Assembly: GCA_013298375.1 (NCBI GenBank)
Contig: JAAFHM010000021.1
Location: 1-21,658, forward strand
DNA length: 21,658 bases
Source: Ignavibacteria bacterium
GTDB taxonomy: Bacteria > Bacteroidota > Ignavibacteria > Kapaibacteriales > UBA4661
Direction of reading: 5' to 3'
Both the position numbers and the translations under genes were made by a program. Every line of letters starts with the position of its first letter. Positions within the stretch are counted from its first letter, which is position 1. Below are positions 1-7,608 of the stretch, piece after piece. The notes beneath the pieces were generated by a model that made no database searches, was not told the DNA's origin, and saw only the letters and a program-made list of their open reading frames with translations.

Positions 1-43
1 CAAATATTTTCAAAATGTGAAAATTCTGAAGAACATTTCCACG
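1..43. other. Short AT-rich window edge, no gene seen
   Basis: This AT-rich stretch lies downstream of the stop codon of the minus-strand acetyltransferase. I see no gene, no clear terminator hairpin and no repeat in it. Confidence 0.5.
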
Positions 44-601
44 TCACAACTCACCTTGCACAATCCCATATATCACACAATCCTGAAACTCACCCCACTT
101 GCAGAAATGCCGTCGGAGTACGCCCTCGTGTTGCATACCGATTTTTGCCAGCACCCTTCCAGATTGCGGGTTGCGAGCAAAATGTTTTGCATAGACCCGT
201 TCCAAACTCATTTCGCCAAGCCCATATTCCACAACAGCCCGTGCCGCCTCTGTTGCAAAGCCTTTGCCCCAGTATTCTTTGCCAAGCCAATAGCCAAGTT
301 CTGCGTTGCTATGCTCATGGCTAACGTCGTGCAGACCAATTGCCCCAATGAGTTGCGTCCCTTTGAGCGTTATCGCCCAGATGCGGTGTGTCTTGCCGCT
401 ATGCAAGTCTGGAAGCGTTGCCAGCCATTCCATTGCCATTTCTGGCAAGTATGGGTGGGGTAAAGTTGCGAGATTCTGTGCAATATCGCGGTCATTGGCA
501 AGCGCAGAAATCGCCGACGCATCGGCGGTATCAAAAGCGCGAAGCGTCAAACGAGTCGTTTCCAGAGTGGACAACGTGTAGAGTATAGAGGGTATTTCCA
601 T
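44..601 (-). CDS. GNAT family N-acetyltransferase (RimJ/RimL type)
   Basis: This 185-residue protein is a full-length GNAT acetyltransferase of the RimJ/RimL-like group, which transfers acetyl from acetyl-CoA to an amino group on a protein N-terminus or small molecule. The N-terminal TTRLTLRAF (residues 15-23) is the usual first strand. The acetyl-CoA pyrophosphate loop is seen at YWGKGFATEA (110-119). The N-x-x-S signature with the following helix is NPQSGRVLAKIGM (144-156), and a typical C-terminal GVLRRHFCKWGEFQDCVIYGI tail closes the fold. The ATG start has no convincing Shine-Dalgarno sequence, and ETTRL at residue 14 confirms that the frame starts near here. It is divergent from the downstream amidohydrolase and stands alone. 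The fold is certain; the substrate cannot be told from sequence. Confidence 0.9.
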   Translation of the reverse strand: MEIPSILYTLSTLETTRLTLRAFDTADASAISALANDRDIAQNLATLPHPYLPEMAMEWLATLPDLHSGKTHRIWAITLKGTQLIGAIGLHDVSHEHSNAELGYWLGKEYWGKGFATEAARAVVEYGLGEMSLERVYAKHFARNPQSGRVLAKIGMQHEGVLRRHFCKWGEFQDCVIYGIVQGEL

Positions 602-720
602 CTCTCAAATCTAGGTAAAAGTTGGCGCGAAAAAAAATCTGGCACAGCGTCGCAAAGATTCTTATTTTACGCGCTTTGGCGTGAAGTAACTTTTTCTACA
701 CCTTGTTATTCCTTCGTACC

Positions 721-3700
721 ATGATGAAGCGCACTGTTTCAACATTTTTTGCCGTGTTTCAGATTGCAACTGCTATTCTCTGCGGCACCGAGACTCTTTT
801 GGCTCAGGAAACCTTCCCTTCATCGGGCGAAACTGCCAACAAAAAACCAGAATGTTATGCCTTGACCAATGCCCGCATCGTGGTCAGCCCCACAAATACC
901 ATAGAATCCGGCACCGTAGTCATCCGCGAGGGCATGATTGAGGCGGTGGGTGCGAAGATTACTATCCCGCCCGATGCCGTTATTTATGACCTCAAGGGCA
1001 AAGTCGTCTATTCGTCCTTTATCGAAATGGATAGTGATTATGGGATGCCAGTTGCGCCACCACCTGCGCCATTTTCACGCGCTCAGACTCCTCAATACGA
1101 CTCCAAAACACAAGGTGCTTACGCATGGAACGAGGCGCTCAAGCCTGAGAAACAAGCCGCAACGCTCTTTGTGGCGAATCCTAAAGCTGCCGATGAGCTA
1201 CGTCGCATGGGATTTGGTGCGGCACTCACATTTCAGCATGATGGCATAGCCAGAGGCGCAGCCACACTCGTTTCGCTGGGCGATGGCAAAGAGCAGACGC
1301 TTATTCTCAATGCTCGTGCTGCCGCAGCGTTGTCGCTGAATCGTGGTTCGTCGCGTCAGGAATATCCGGGTTCGCTCATGGGCGTGATTGCGCTTTTGCG
1401 CCAGACATACCTTGATGCAACGTGGTACAAACAGGCTCGCACCTCGGAACCGCTTTCCACCGAAACCAATCTGTCGCTTGATGCTTGGAATGCGCTTCAA
1501 ACTTTGCCACAAATCATGGATGTATCCGGCGGGCGCTTAAATGCTCTCCGTGCTGACCGCATTGGCGACGAAGCGGGAGTGCAGTACATTTTGCGTACAT
1601 ATGGCGATGAATACGCCGTTATCGAAGATATAAAAAAGACTCAAGCGCCGCTTATTACCTCGCTCAACTTCCCATTAGCATACAATCTCGACGACCCGCT
1701 TGATGCGCTCAATGCAACGCTCATGGAAATGAAGCATTGGGAACTTGCTCCGACCAATCCTGCGTCGCTGGAAAAAGCGGGTGTGCAGTTTGCTATCACC
1801 TCCGCTGGGCTTCGTGCGAAAGCAGATTTTATGCCGAGCCTCCGCACGGCGCTCAAATACGGGCTTTCCAAGCAACAGGCGCTTGCTGCGCTGACGACCG
1901 TTCCGGCACAATTACTCAAAATGTCGGACAAAATTGGCACGATTGAAAAAGGTAAAGTGGCGAATTTGCTGGTTGCGTCGGGTGATATTTTTGATGCGGA
2001 AACAACGATATTTCATAATTGGGTGCAAGGACAACTCTACGAACTCGCAAACCCCGCCAATGGCGACCTGCGCGGCTCTTACGCACTTTCACTTGCGGGC
2101 ATCGGCGAATACACCCTTTCCATCAAAGGCACGGTGGGAGCGCCTCAGAGCGAACTTGTGTTGCAAAACGACACGCTCAAAATCCCTGTTGTGCTTGACC
2201 GCAGTGGTGGCGGAAACCTTGTCACCATGCGCTTTGCAAAGAAATCCGGCGCAAAAGGCGAAATGTCGCTGACGGGCTGGATTGACAGTAAAACCAGTGG
2301 TGATGCGTGGTCTGGCAAAGGTCAAGATGAAACGGGCGCATGGTTCGCATGGTCGGCAAAGCGCACCAAACCTTTTGAAGCAACCGCTCCAAAGCCCGAC
2401 ACAACAAACCCGCTTGCCAGCTTGGGCAAACGCACATTCCCACCATTGGAATATGGTTTTACCGCGCTTCCCAAGCAAGAAACGGTGTTGATTAAAAATG
2501 CAACACTCTGGACGTGTGAAAAAGATGGTATTTTGAAAAACACCGATATTGTGCTGAAAAACGGTAAAATTGCCGCCATTGGAAAAAATCTCACGGAAGC
2601 TGGCGCAACGATTGTTGATGGAACGGGCAAGCACATTTCGCCCGGAATCATTGATGAACACTCGCACATCGCGTTGCAAGCTATCAACGAAAGCGGGCAA
2701 AGCGTGACTTGCGAAGTCCGCGAGGCAGACGTTATTAATCCTGAGGACATCAATATTTACCGCCAACTTGCGGGCGGCGTTACGACATCACACTTGCTGC
2801 ATGGTTCTGCCAATTCGATTGGCGGACAAACGCAACTTATCAAGTTGCGTTGGGGCTTGAATAGCGAACAACTCAAGTTTGATGGCGCTCCGGGCTTTGT
2901 GAAATTTGCGTTGGGTGAAAACGTGAAACAGGCAAATTGGGGTGATCTCTACAATCAACGTTTCCCGCAAACCCGCATGGGTGTTGAGCAGGTAATGGTG
3001 GATGCCTTCACTCGCGCCCGCGAATATGAATCAGCATGGAAGAATTTTTCTGCGGCGAAAACCGGATCGAACAATAGCGCATCGCAAGGAATCGCACCGC
3101 GTCGTGATTTGGAACTGGACGCACTTGTCGAGGTATTGAACAGCAAGCGTTTTATCACCTGCCATTCCTACGTGCAGTCCGAAATCACGATGCTCATGCG
3201 GGTTGCAGAGCAGTTTGGGTTTCGCGTCAACACCTTCACGCATATTTTGGAAGGCTACAAAGTTGCCGACAAAATGAAAGCACATGGTGCACACGCTTCG
3301 TCCTTCTCGGATTGGTGGGCGTATAAAATGGAAGTCGCAGAAGCAATTCCCTACAATGGCGCTGTTCTTCATGCAATGGGCATCAACGTTGCATTTAATT
3401 CCGACGATGCAGAAATGGCGCGGCGTTTGAACCAAGAAGCCGCGAAAGCCGTGAAATATGGCGGTGTTCCAGAGGAAGAAGCATTGAAATTTGTCACGCT
3501 CAATCCCGCGAAAATGCTCCGTGTTGATGCAAAAATTGGAAGCCTGAAAATTGGCAAAGATGCCGATGTCGTGGTATGGTCGGACAACCCGCTTTCCATC
3601 TATGCTCGCGCCGAAAAAACCTTTGTTGACGGGACGCTCTACTACGACCGTGAGCGCGATGCGCAAATCCGCGAAGAAATTCGCCAAGAACGCGCCCGTT

Positions 3701-3813
3701 TGACGCAAGCTATGATTCTGGCAAAAAAGGGCGGCGCACCAACACAAGCCGCACCGCAGCGCCGCAACAACGAAAAAATTCATTGCACAACACTCGGCGA
3801 TACGGGCTGGTAA
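721..3813 (+). CDS. Exported two-half amidohydrolase family protein
   Basis: This protein of about 1030 residues belongs to the large amidohydrolase proteins of the Bacteroidota/Chlorobiota type, metal-dependent hydrolases of the imidazolonepropionase/dihydroorotase superfamily. I chose the ATG at 721 (MMKRTVS) over an in-frame TTG at 703 because it gives a compact signal peptide: basic start, hydrophobic stretch, possible cleavage near LLAQ, so export is likely. The chain contains two amidohydrolase-like halves. The first (about residues 40-430) has the flanking beta-sandwich (ALTNARIVV; IGTIEKGKVANLLV) but no HxH metal motif. The second (about 590-1000) carries DEHSH (645-649), His815 in CHSY, His841 in THILEG and Asp895 in FNSDDAEMA, the expected metal and catalytic residues. 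It ends with a charged tail (YYDRERDAQIREEIRQER). The substrate is unknown; peptides, N-acyl compounds or cyclic amides are possible. Confidence 0.9.
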   Translation: MMKRTVSTFFAVFQIATAILCGTETLLAQETFPSSGETANKKPECYALTNARIVVSPTNTIESGTVVIREGMIEAVGAKITIPPDAVIYDLKGKVVYSSFIEMDSDYGMPVAPPPAPFSRAQTPQYDSKTQGAYAWNEALKPEKQAATLFVANPKAADELRRMGFGAALTFQHDGIARGAATLVSLGDGKEQTLILNARAAAALSLNRGSSRQEYPGSLMGVIALLRQTYLDATWYKQARTSEPLSTETNLSLDAWNALQTLPQIMDVSGGRLNALRADRIGDEAGVQYILRTYGDEYAVIEDIKKTQAPLITSLNFPLAYNLDDPLDALNATLMEMKHWELAPTNPASLEKAGVQFAITSAGLRAKADFMPSLRTALKYGLSKQQALAALTTVPAQLLKMSDKIGTIEKGKVANLLVASGDIFDAETTIFHNWVQGQLYELANPANGDLRGSYALSLAGIGEYTLSIKGTVGAPQSELVLQNDTLKIPVVLDRSGGGNLVTMRFAKKSGAKGEMSLTGWIDSKTSGDAWSGKGQDETGAWFAWSAKRTKPFEATAPKPDTTNPLASLGKRTFPPLEYGFTALPKQETVLIKNATLWTCEKDGILKNTDIVLKNGKIAAIGKNLTEAGATIVDGTGKHISPGIIDEHSHIALQAINESGQSVTCEVREADVINPEDINIYRQLAGGVTTSHLLHGSANSIGGQTQLIKLRWGLNSEQLKFDGAPGFVKFALGENVKQANWGDLYNQRFPQTRMGVEQVMVDAFTRAREYESAWKNFSAAKTGSNNSASQGIAPRRDLELDALVEVLNSKRFITCHSYVQSEITMLMRVAEQFGFRVNTFTHILEGYKVADKMKAHGAHASSFSDWWAYKMEVAEAIPYNGAVLHAMGINVAFNSDDAEMARRLNQEAAKAVKYGGVPEEEALKFVTLNPAKMLRVDAKIGSLKIGKDADVVVWSDNPLSIYARAEKTFVDGTLYYDRERDAQIREEIRQERARLTQAMILAKKGGAPTQAAPQRRNNEKIHCTTLGDTGW

Positions 3814-3922
3814 GACAAGCAGAAAGGCAAAGGCACGTTTGTCAAGATTGATGCGCAGTTTGCGCTAACAAATCTTTCTGTGTATTTTGCTGAAAATAAT
3901 GTTCGCGGCAACGTCAGATTTT

Positions 3923-3930
3923 GGAGAGGA
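3923..3930 (+). promoter_or_regulatory. Ribosome binding site of the Uma2 gene
   Basis: GGAGAGGA lies just before the ATG at 3933, with GGAG six bases from the start. It favours this ATG over the in-frame TTG at 3921, which overlaps the site itself. Confidence 0.6.
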
Positions 3931-3932
3931 TT

Positions 3933-4751
3933 ATGTACATCACACGCATTGGCAGAGAGCGGCTTGTGGAAACGCCTTCCCGTCCCATTGGTGAGCCGGG
4001 GCAAATTGTTTATCCCGATTCCGACGGAGAGCCTGTGGCACAAAATACCGAACAATTCGATTGGATTCAAAAGCTGAATGGCGAGTTGGAATCCCTCTTC
4101 CGTGACCGTGCGGATGTATTTGTGGCAAGTGATTTATTTTGGTATCCCGTGGAGGGAAATCCGAAAATCCGCTTTGCACCTGATACGCTGGTTGTTTTTG
4201 GTCGCCCCAAGGGCTATCGGGGATCGTACAAACAATGGCTAGAAAAAAATATTGCGCCGCAGGTGATATTTGAAGTGCTTTCACCGAGCAATGATGAAAA
4301 AGAAATGGAAGGTAAACGCGAATGGTACGAGCGCTACGGAGCCGATGAATACTACGAACTTGACCCGATTGAGTTCACCTTGCGGGCATGGATTCGCTTG
4401 GAAGGCAGATTTCAAGAGGTTTCCACAATGAACCAGTGGATAAGCCCGCTTCTCGGCATCCGTTTCGAGTACGAGCCGGAGAAAAGCATCAATATTTACC
4501 GCCCCGACGGACGACCTTTTTTTACGTTTGTCGAGATAGAGCGGATGCGCGAAGAAGCAATTGCCATGCGCGATGAGGCACTGGAGCGTGCGAAACAAGC
4601 GGAGAGATTTGCCAATGAAGCGTTTGAGCGCGAAAAGAAGGCAATAAACCGCGAAAAAGAAGCACTAGAGCGCCTTAACGACGAGCAGACGCTGAACGAG
4701 CGCCTTGCCGCAAAGCTCCGTGAACTTGGCATAGACCCAAGCACCGTCTAA
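3933..4751 (+). CDS. Uma2 family (DUF820) PD-(D/E)XK endonuclease-like protein
   Basis: This 272-residue protein has the Uma2 fold, a restriction-endonuclease-like domain common in Cyanobacteria, Chloroflexi and Chlorobi and of uncertain cellular role. The core motifs are RFAPDTLVVF (80-89, with Asp84), then IFEVLSPSNDEKEMEGKREWY (112-132, with Glu114 and Lys128 as candidates for the catalytic E and migrated K) and YGADEYYELDP (135-145), matching the family pattern of a Pro-Asp strand, an E-V-L-S-P-S strand and an EYW-x-x-DP turn. Residues 200-265 form a heptad-rich charged coiled coil ending in LAAKLRELGIDPS, the usual tail of family members. The ATG is preceded by a good Shine-Dalgarno sequence. 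The gene follows the amidohydrolase by about 120 bp and precedes a small protein by 30 bp. Nuclease activity has not been generally demonstrated for the family. Confidence 0.9.
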   Translation: MYITRIGRERLVETPSRPIGEPGQIVYPDSDGEPVAQNTEQFDWIQKLNGELESLFRDRADVFVASDLFWYPVEGNPKIRFAPDTLVVFGRPKGYRGSYKQWLEKNIAPQVIFEVLSPSNDEKEMEGKREWYERYGADEYYELDPIEFTLRAWIRLEGRFQEVSTMNQWISPLLGIRFEYEPEKSINIYRPDGRPFFTFVEIERMREEAIAMRDEALERAKQAERFANEAFEREKKAINREKEALERLNDEQTLNERLAAKLRELGIDPSTV

Positions 4752-4771
4752 ATTTTGTATCACAACGACAC

Positions 4772-4776
4772 GAGGA
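4772..4776 (+). promoter_or_regulatory. Ribosome binding site deciding a TTG start
   Basis: GAGGA lies five bases before the TTG at 4782. It argues for TTG 4782 rather than the upstream TTG at 4755, which has no Shine-Dalgarno sequence. Confidence 0.55.
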
Positions 4777-4781
4777 AACCG

Positions 4782-5114
4782 TTGAAACTCAAACCCGAAA
4801 AACTTCTCGAAGAACTCAAGACCATTGCTGAATCTATCGGCGTTCAAGTGATTATTGACAAAGGTAATTTTTCCGGGGGGCATTGTCTGGTGTATGAAGA
4901 GCGTAAAATTGTGTTGAACAAACTACTGCCGCCCGAAGTAAAAGCTGCCAAACTCGCACAAAGTCTTTCATTCTTCCCGCTTGATGGCATTGAACTCAAA
5001 CCTGCGATGCGTGATTATTTGGCAAACGAAAAACAACGACTCGCTGCACGTACCAAAGACGCACTGACCGCAGAGGCGCAATTAGTAGTTAGCGAGGTTT
5101 TGGCGCAAAACTAA
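4782..5114 (+). CDS. Small conserved-looking protein of unknown function
   Basis: This 110-residue soluble protein begins at a TTG placed five bases after GAGGA; an earlier TTG at 4755 would add nine residues. I do not recognise a named family. It starts with a helix (LKPEKLLEELKTIAESIG), then a strand and a glycine turn (VQVIIDKGNFSGGHCLVYEE, 21-40), a second strand (RKIVLNKLLP, 41-50) and a helical C-terminal half with LDGIELKPAMRDYL (67-80). The pattern GNFSGGHCLV...IVLNK resembles short hypothetical proteins that I associate with Chlorobi-type genomes, but this is memory rather than a search. There are no membrane segments. It sits between Uma2 (30 bp gap) and the PckA-like gene (68 bp gap) on the same strand and may be cotranscribed with them. 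Confidence 0.75.
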   Translation: MKLKPEKLLEELKTIAESIGVQVIIDKGNFSGGHCLVYEERKIVLNKLLPPEVKAAKLAQSLSFFPLDGIELKPAMRDYLANEKQRLAARTKDALTAEAQLVVSEVLAQN

Positions 5115-5182
5115 CAAGCATCATTGTTGCTTGAACGACGAACTATTTTTAATGGATATTCTACTTTCACAAACCCACACTC

Positions 5183-7588
5183 ATGGCACGAAAACCACCT
5201 TCTCGCATTGCAAAAAAGAAAGCATCGTCCGCGAATACACTCGCACCTAATGAAAACGTCCTTGAGCAAGAAATACCCACTTCGCCCCTTGTAGAGCAGG
5301 GTATTGAACCAACGGCGGCGATTGAGCAAGATTTGGCTGCACCTCAAGCGCCTCTTGCTCCCAAGCAAGCACACGGAAAACCTCAATCAGCCAAGCAACA
5401 GCAGAGCGCTCAACAGCAAAGCGCTCAAGCGCCCAAACAGCCAAACCAACCAGCATCTAAGCCCGAACCAGCAGGGCAAATCCTGCCTTTGCCGCAGTTT
5501 TTGGCGCAAAAGCATGGACTTCACAATCTTGGTCAAATTTTTCATAATCTTTCCACGCCGGAACTGTACGAACATATCTTGTTTTTGCGTGAAGGCGTGA
5601 TGTCGGCTGATGGCGCGGTCATGGTGGAAACAACACCGCATACGAAACTTGCGGTGCGTGATAAATTTATTGTCGAGGAAGAGATTAACAAAGAGCATAT
5701 CGGCTGGGGCGAGGCAAACCGCGCTATTGAGCAGTCAAAATTTAATTCCCTCAAAGCCCGCTTGGGCGCGTATTTGCAGCGCCGCAATGTTTACGTGCAG
5801 GATTGCTTTCTTGGGTCGGATACGCGCTTGCGAGTGCCGATGCGATTTGTCACCGAAAATGCGTGGCAGAGTCTCTTTGTACGCAATACTTTTTCCCAAG
5901 CACTTCCTGCGGAACTCCGCCAATTCGACCCACGCATGACGATTATCGTCCTTCCAGGCTTCAAAGCAATTCCTGAAATTGACGGCACACGGGCGGAAAC
6001 ATTCGTGCTGTACGATTTTTCACAGCGCTTGGCAATTATCGGCGGTACGCGCCATGCGGAAGAAATTAAAAAAGCTGCATTTACGGTGATGAGTTATGCG
6101 ATGCCGCTCCGTCGTGTCTTACCAATGCGCTGCTCGGCAACCGTTGGTGCAAGTGGCGATACCGTACTGCTTTTCGGCACTAATGGCGCTGGCAAAACAA
6201 CGCTTTCGGCAGACCCCGCACGAACACTGGTCGGTGACGATGCCAATGGATGGGGTGACGACGGCGTTTTTGCGTTTGAAAGCGGCGGTTATGCGAAAAC
6301 TCTTGGCGTTACGGCGGAGACCGATGCGAGTATTTACGCGATGTCGCGGGCGTTTGGCTCTATTCTCGAAAATGTGAAATTCGACCCCGCTACTCGTCAA
6401 CCGAATCTTACCGATACATCCATTAGCGACAATGCGCGTATTTCCTACTCGCTTGGGCAATTTTCGATGGTGCAGCCTATCGCCCCCAAACTTCGTTCTC
6501 CGCATCCGAAAAATGCGATTATTCTTGTGAACGATGCTTTTGGTGTGCTGCCGCCCGTAGCACGTCTGACACAGGAACAAGCAATGTTTTTCTATCTTTC
6601 GGGCTATAGCGCGAAAAATCCTGTCGGTGATGCAAAAACAGAACCGCGAGCGGTCTTCAGCGCGGGATTTGGTGAGACATTCATGCTACAAGACCCAATC
6701 AGCTATGCGATGCTCTTCCGTGAGCGTCTGCGCCGCAACAACACGAAAGTTTGGCTTGTTAATACGGGCTGGCAGGGTGGAACACAAGCCACGGGAAGCC
6801 GCATCAAACGGGACTATTCTCGTGCAATCGTTGCCGCTATTACCTCTGGCACTCTTGATTCTGTACCGTACGCCAACGATGCGACGTTCAATCTGAGCGT
6901 TCCGGCGACGTGTCCGGGCGTTCCGGCAGCAATGCTGAATCCGCGCAATGCGTGGCTCGACCGCAATGCTTACGACAAAACTGCACAAAAACTGGTGCAG
7001 TTACTGACGGAAAATTTCAAAAAATACGTTGGACGTGTCGATAAAGCCGTTGCTCAAGCGCTCGTCGCAAACGCACAACCCGCACAAAAACAAATACCGC
7101 AAGCAGCAAAAGCTGCCCCGGTCAATGCTCCTGCCCCAATCGCTGCGGAGATTTCATCGGAGAATGTGCTACTAGAAAATGCTTCTGAAGCAAGCACTCA
7201 AGCGCTATCCGGCAAAAAAGCCGCTCCAGCAAAAAAAGCAAAACCGCCGAAAAAATTACGTGCAAAGGAAATTATTCCGCCGGAAGAAGAGGCGGAAGTT
7301 GGCGATACGGGCTTGGATATTAGCATTGATGAGCAATACCCTAACAATGATGATTCAAATATCGTCATTCCGCCCAGTCTTTTTGCAACAGAACCGCAGG
7401 GCGAGTTCCGTCCCGACGACGACAGTCCAATGATTGCATCCGCTTTTGATGACGATGAGGACGATGACGCTTCCGAACAAAGCGGTGAGCAGGATGGGCA
7501 ATCCGATGACGACCCGAATCGTCCTCAAGGGCAGTTCAAAGGCAATCGTCGCCGTCGTGGTGGTCGCGGTCGCCGTCGTCCGCATTAA
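5183..7588 (+). CDS. PEP carboxykinase (ATP)-like protein with altered active site and long disordered tails
   Basis: Residues about 106-618 match ATP-dependent phosphoenolpyruvate carboxykinase, which converts oxaloacetate plus ATP to PEP, CO2 and ADP in gluconeogenesis. Seen directly: P-loop GTNGAGKTTLS (332-342), GDDANGWGDDGVF (351-363), NARISYS with Arg419, DAFGVLPPVARLT (451-463), LSGYSAK (472-478), VWLVNTGWQGG (523-533), ACPGV-like TCPGVP and NPRN (586-589). Aligned without gaps to the E. coli enzyme, Lys213, Lys254, Asp269 and Arg333 are kept. Arg65 is replaced by Leu156 (HTKLAVRDKF for TGRSPKDKY), Tyr207 by His291 (GGTRHAEEIKK) and the metal ligand His232 by Arg316 (MRCSAT). Flanking the domain are a Gln/Pro/Ala-rich N-terminal tail of about 105 residues and a C-terminal tail of about 180 residues that is acidic and ends in an Arg/Gly cluster. 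The length of 801 compares with about 530 for the family. Normal carboxykinase activity is doubtful, so I give no gene symbol. ATG 5183 lacks a clear ribosome binding site. Confidence 0.88.
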   Translation: MARKPPSRIAKKKASSANTLAPNENVLEQEIPTSPLVEQGIEPTAAIEQDLAAPQAPLAPKQAHGKPQSAKQQQSAQQQSAQAPKQPNQPASKPEPAGQILPLPQFLAQKHGLHNLGQIFHNLSTPELYEHILFLREGVMSADGAVMVETTPHTKLAVRDKFIVEEEINKEHIGWGEANRAIEQSKFNSLKARLGAYLQRRNVYVQDCFLGSDTRLRVPMRFVTENAWQSLFVRNTFSQALPAELRQFDPRMTIIVLPGFKAIPEIDGTRAETFVLYDFSQRLAIIGGTRHAEEIKKAAFTVMSYAMPLRRVLPMRCSATVGASGDTVLLFGTNGAGKTTLSADPARTLVGDDANGWGDDGVFAFESGGYAKTLGVTAETDASIYAMSRAFGSILENVKFDPATRQPNLTDTSISDNARISYSLGQFSMVQPIAPKLRSPHPKNAIILVNDAFGVLPPVARLTQEQAMFFYLSGYSAKNPVGDAKTEPRAVFSAGFGETFMLQDPISYAMLFRERLRRNNTKVWLVNTGWQGGTQATGSRIKRDYSRAIVAAITSGTLDSVPYANDATFNLSVPATCPGVPAAMLNPRNAWLDRNAYDKTAQKLVQLLTENFKKYVGRVDKAVAQALVANAQPAQKQIPQAAKAAPVNAPAPIAAEISSENVLLENASEASTQALSGKKAAPAKKAKPPKKLRAKEIIPPEEEAEVGDTGLDISIDEQYPNNDDSNIVIPPSLFATEPQGEFRPDDDSPMIASAFDDDEDDDASEQSGEQDGQSDDDPNRPQGQFKGNRRRRGGRGRRRPH

Positions 7589-7608
7589 GCCTATGAGGCT
7601 CTGACTGC

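Noticed and set aside
675..705. Possible Bacteroidota-type promoter (TTTG, then TACACCTTG) before the amidohydrolase
   Set aside because: The -7 box has an extra base relative to the TAnnTTTG consensus and would leave almost no leader, so the match is too weak to annotate.
2089..2766. Minus-strand open frame of 225 codons inside the amidohydrolase gene
   Set aside because: It is antisense to well-supported coding sequence, with no family features.
3031..3783. Minus-strand open frame of 250 codons inside the amidohydrolase gene
   Set aside because: It lies wholly antisense to a gene with clear catalytic motifs, has no recognisable motifs, and is Cys/Phe-rich as expected for shadow translation.
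5390..5460. Repeated Gln/Ala codons in the PckA-like N-terminus as a DNA repeat array or CRISPR
   Set aside because: The repetition is in-frame and codon-level with no spacer structure; it is a low-complexity protein tail.
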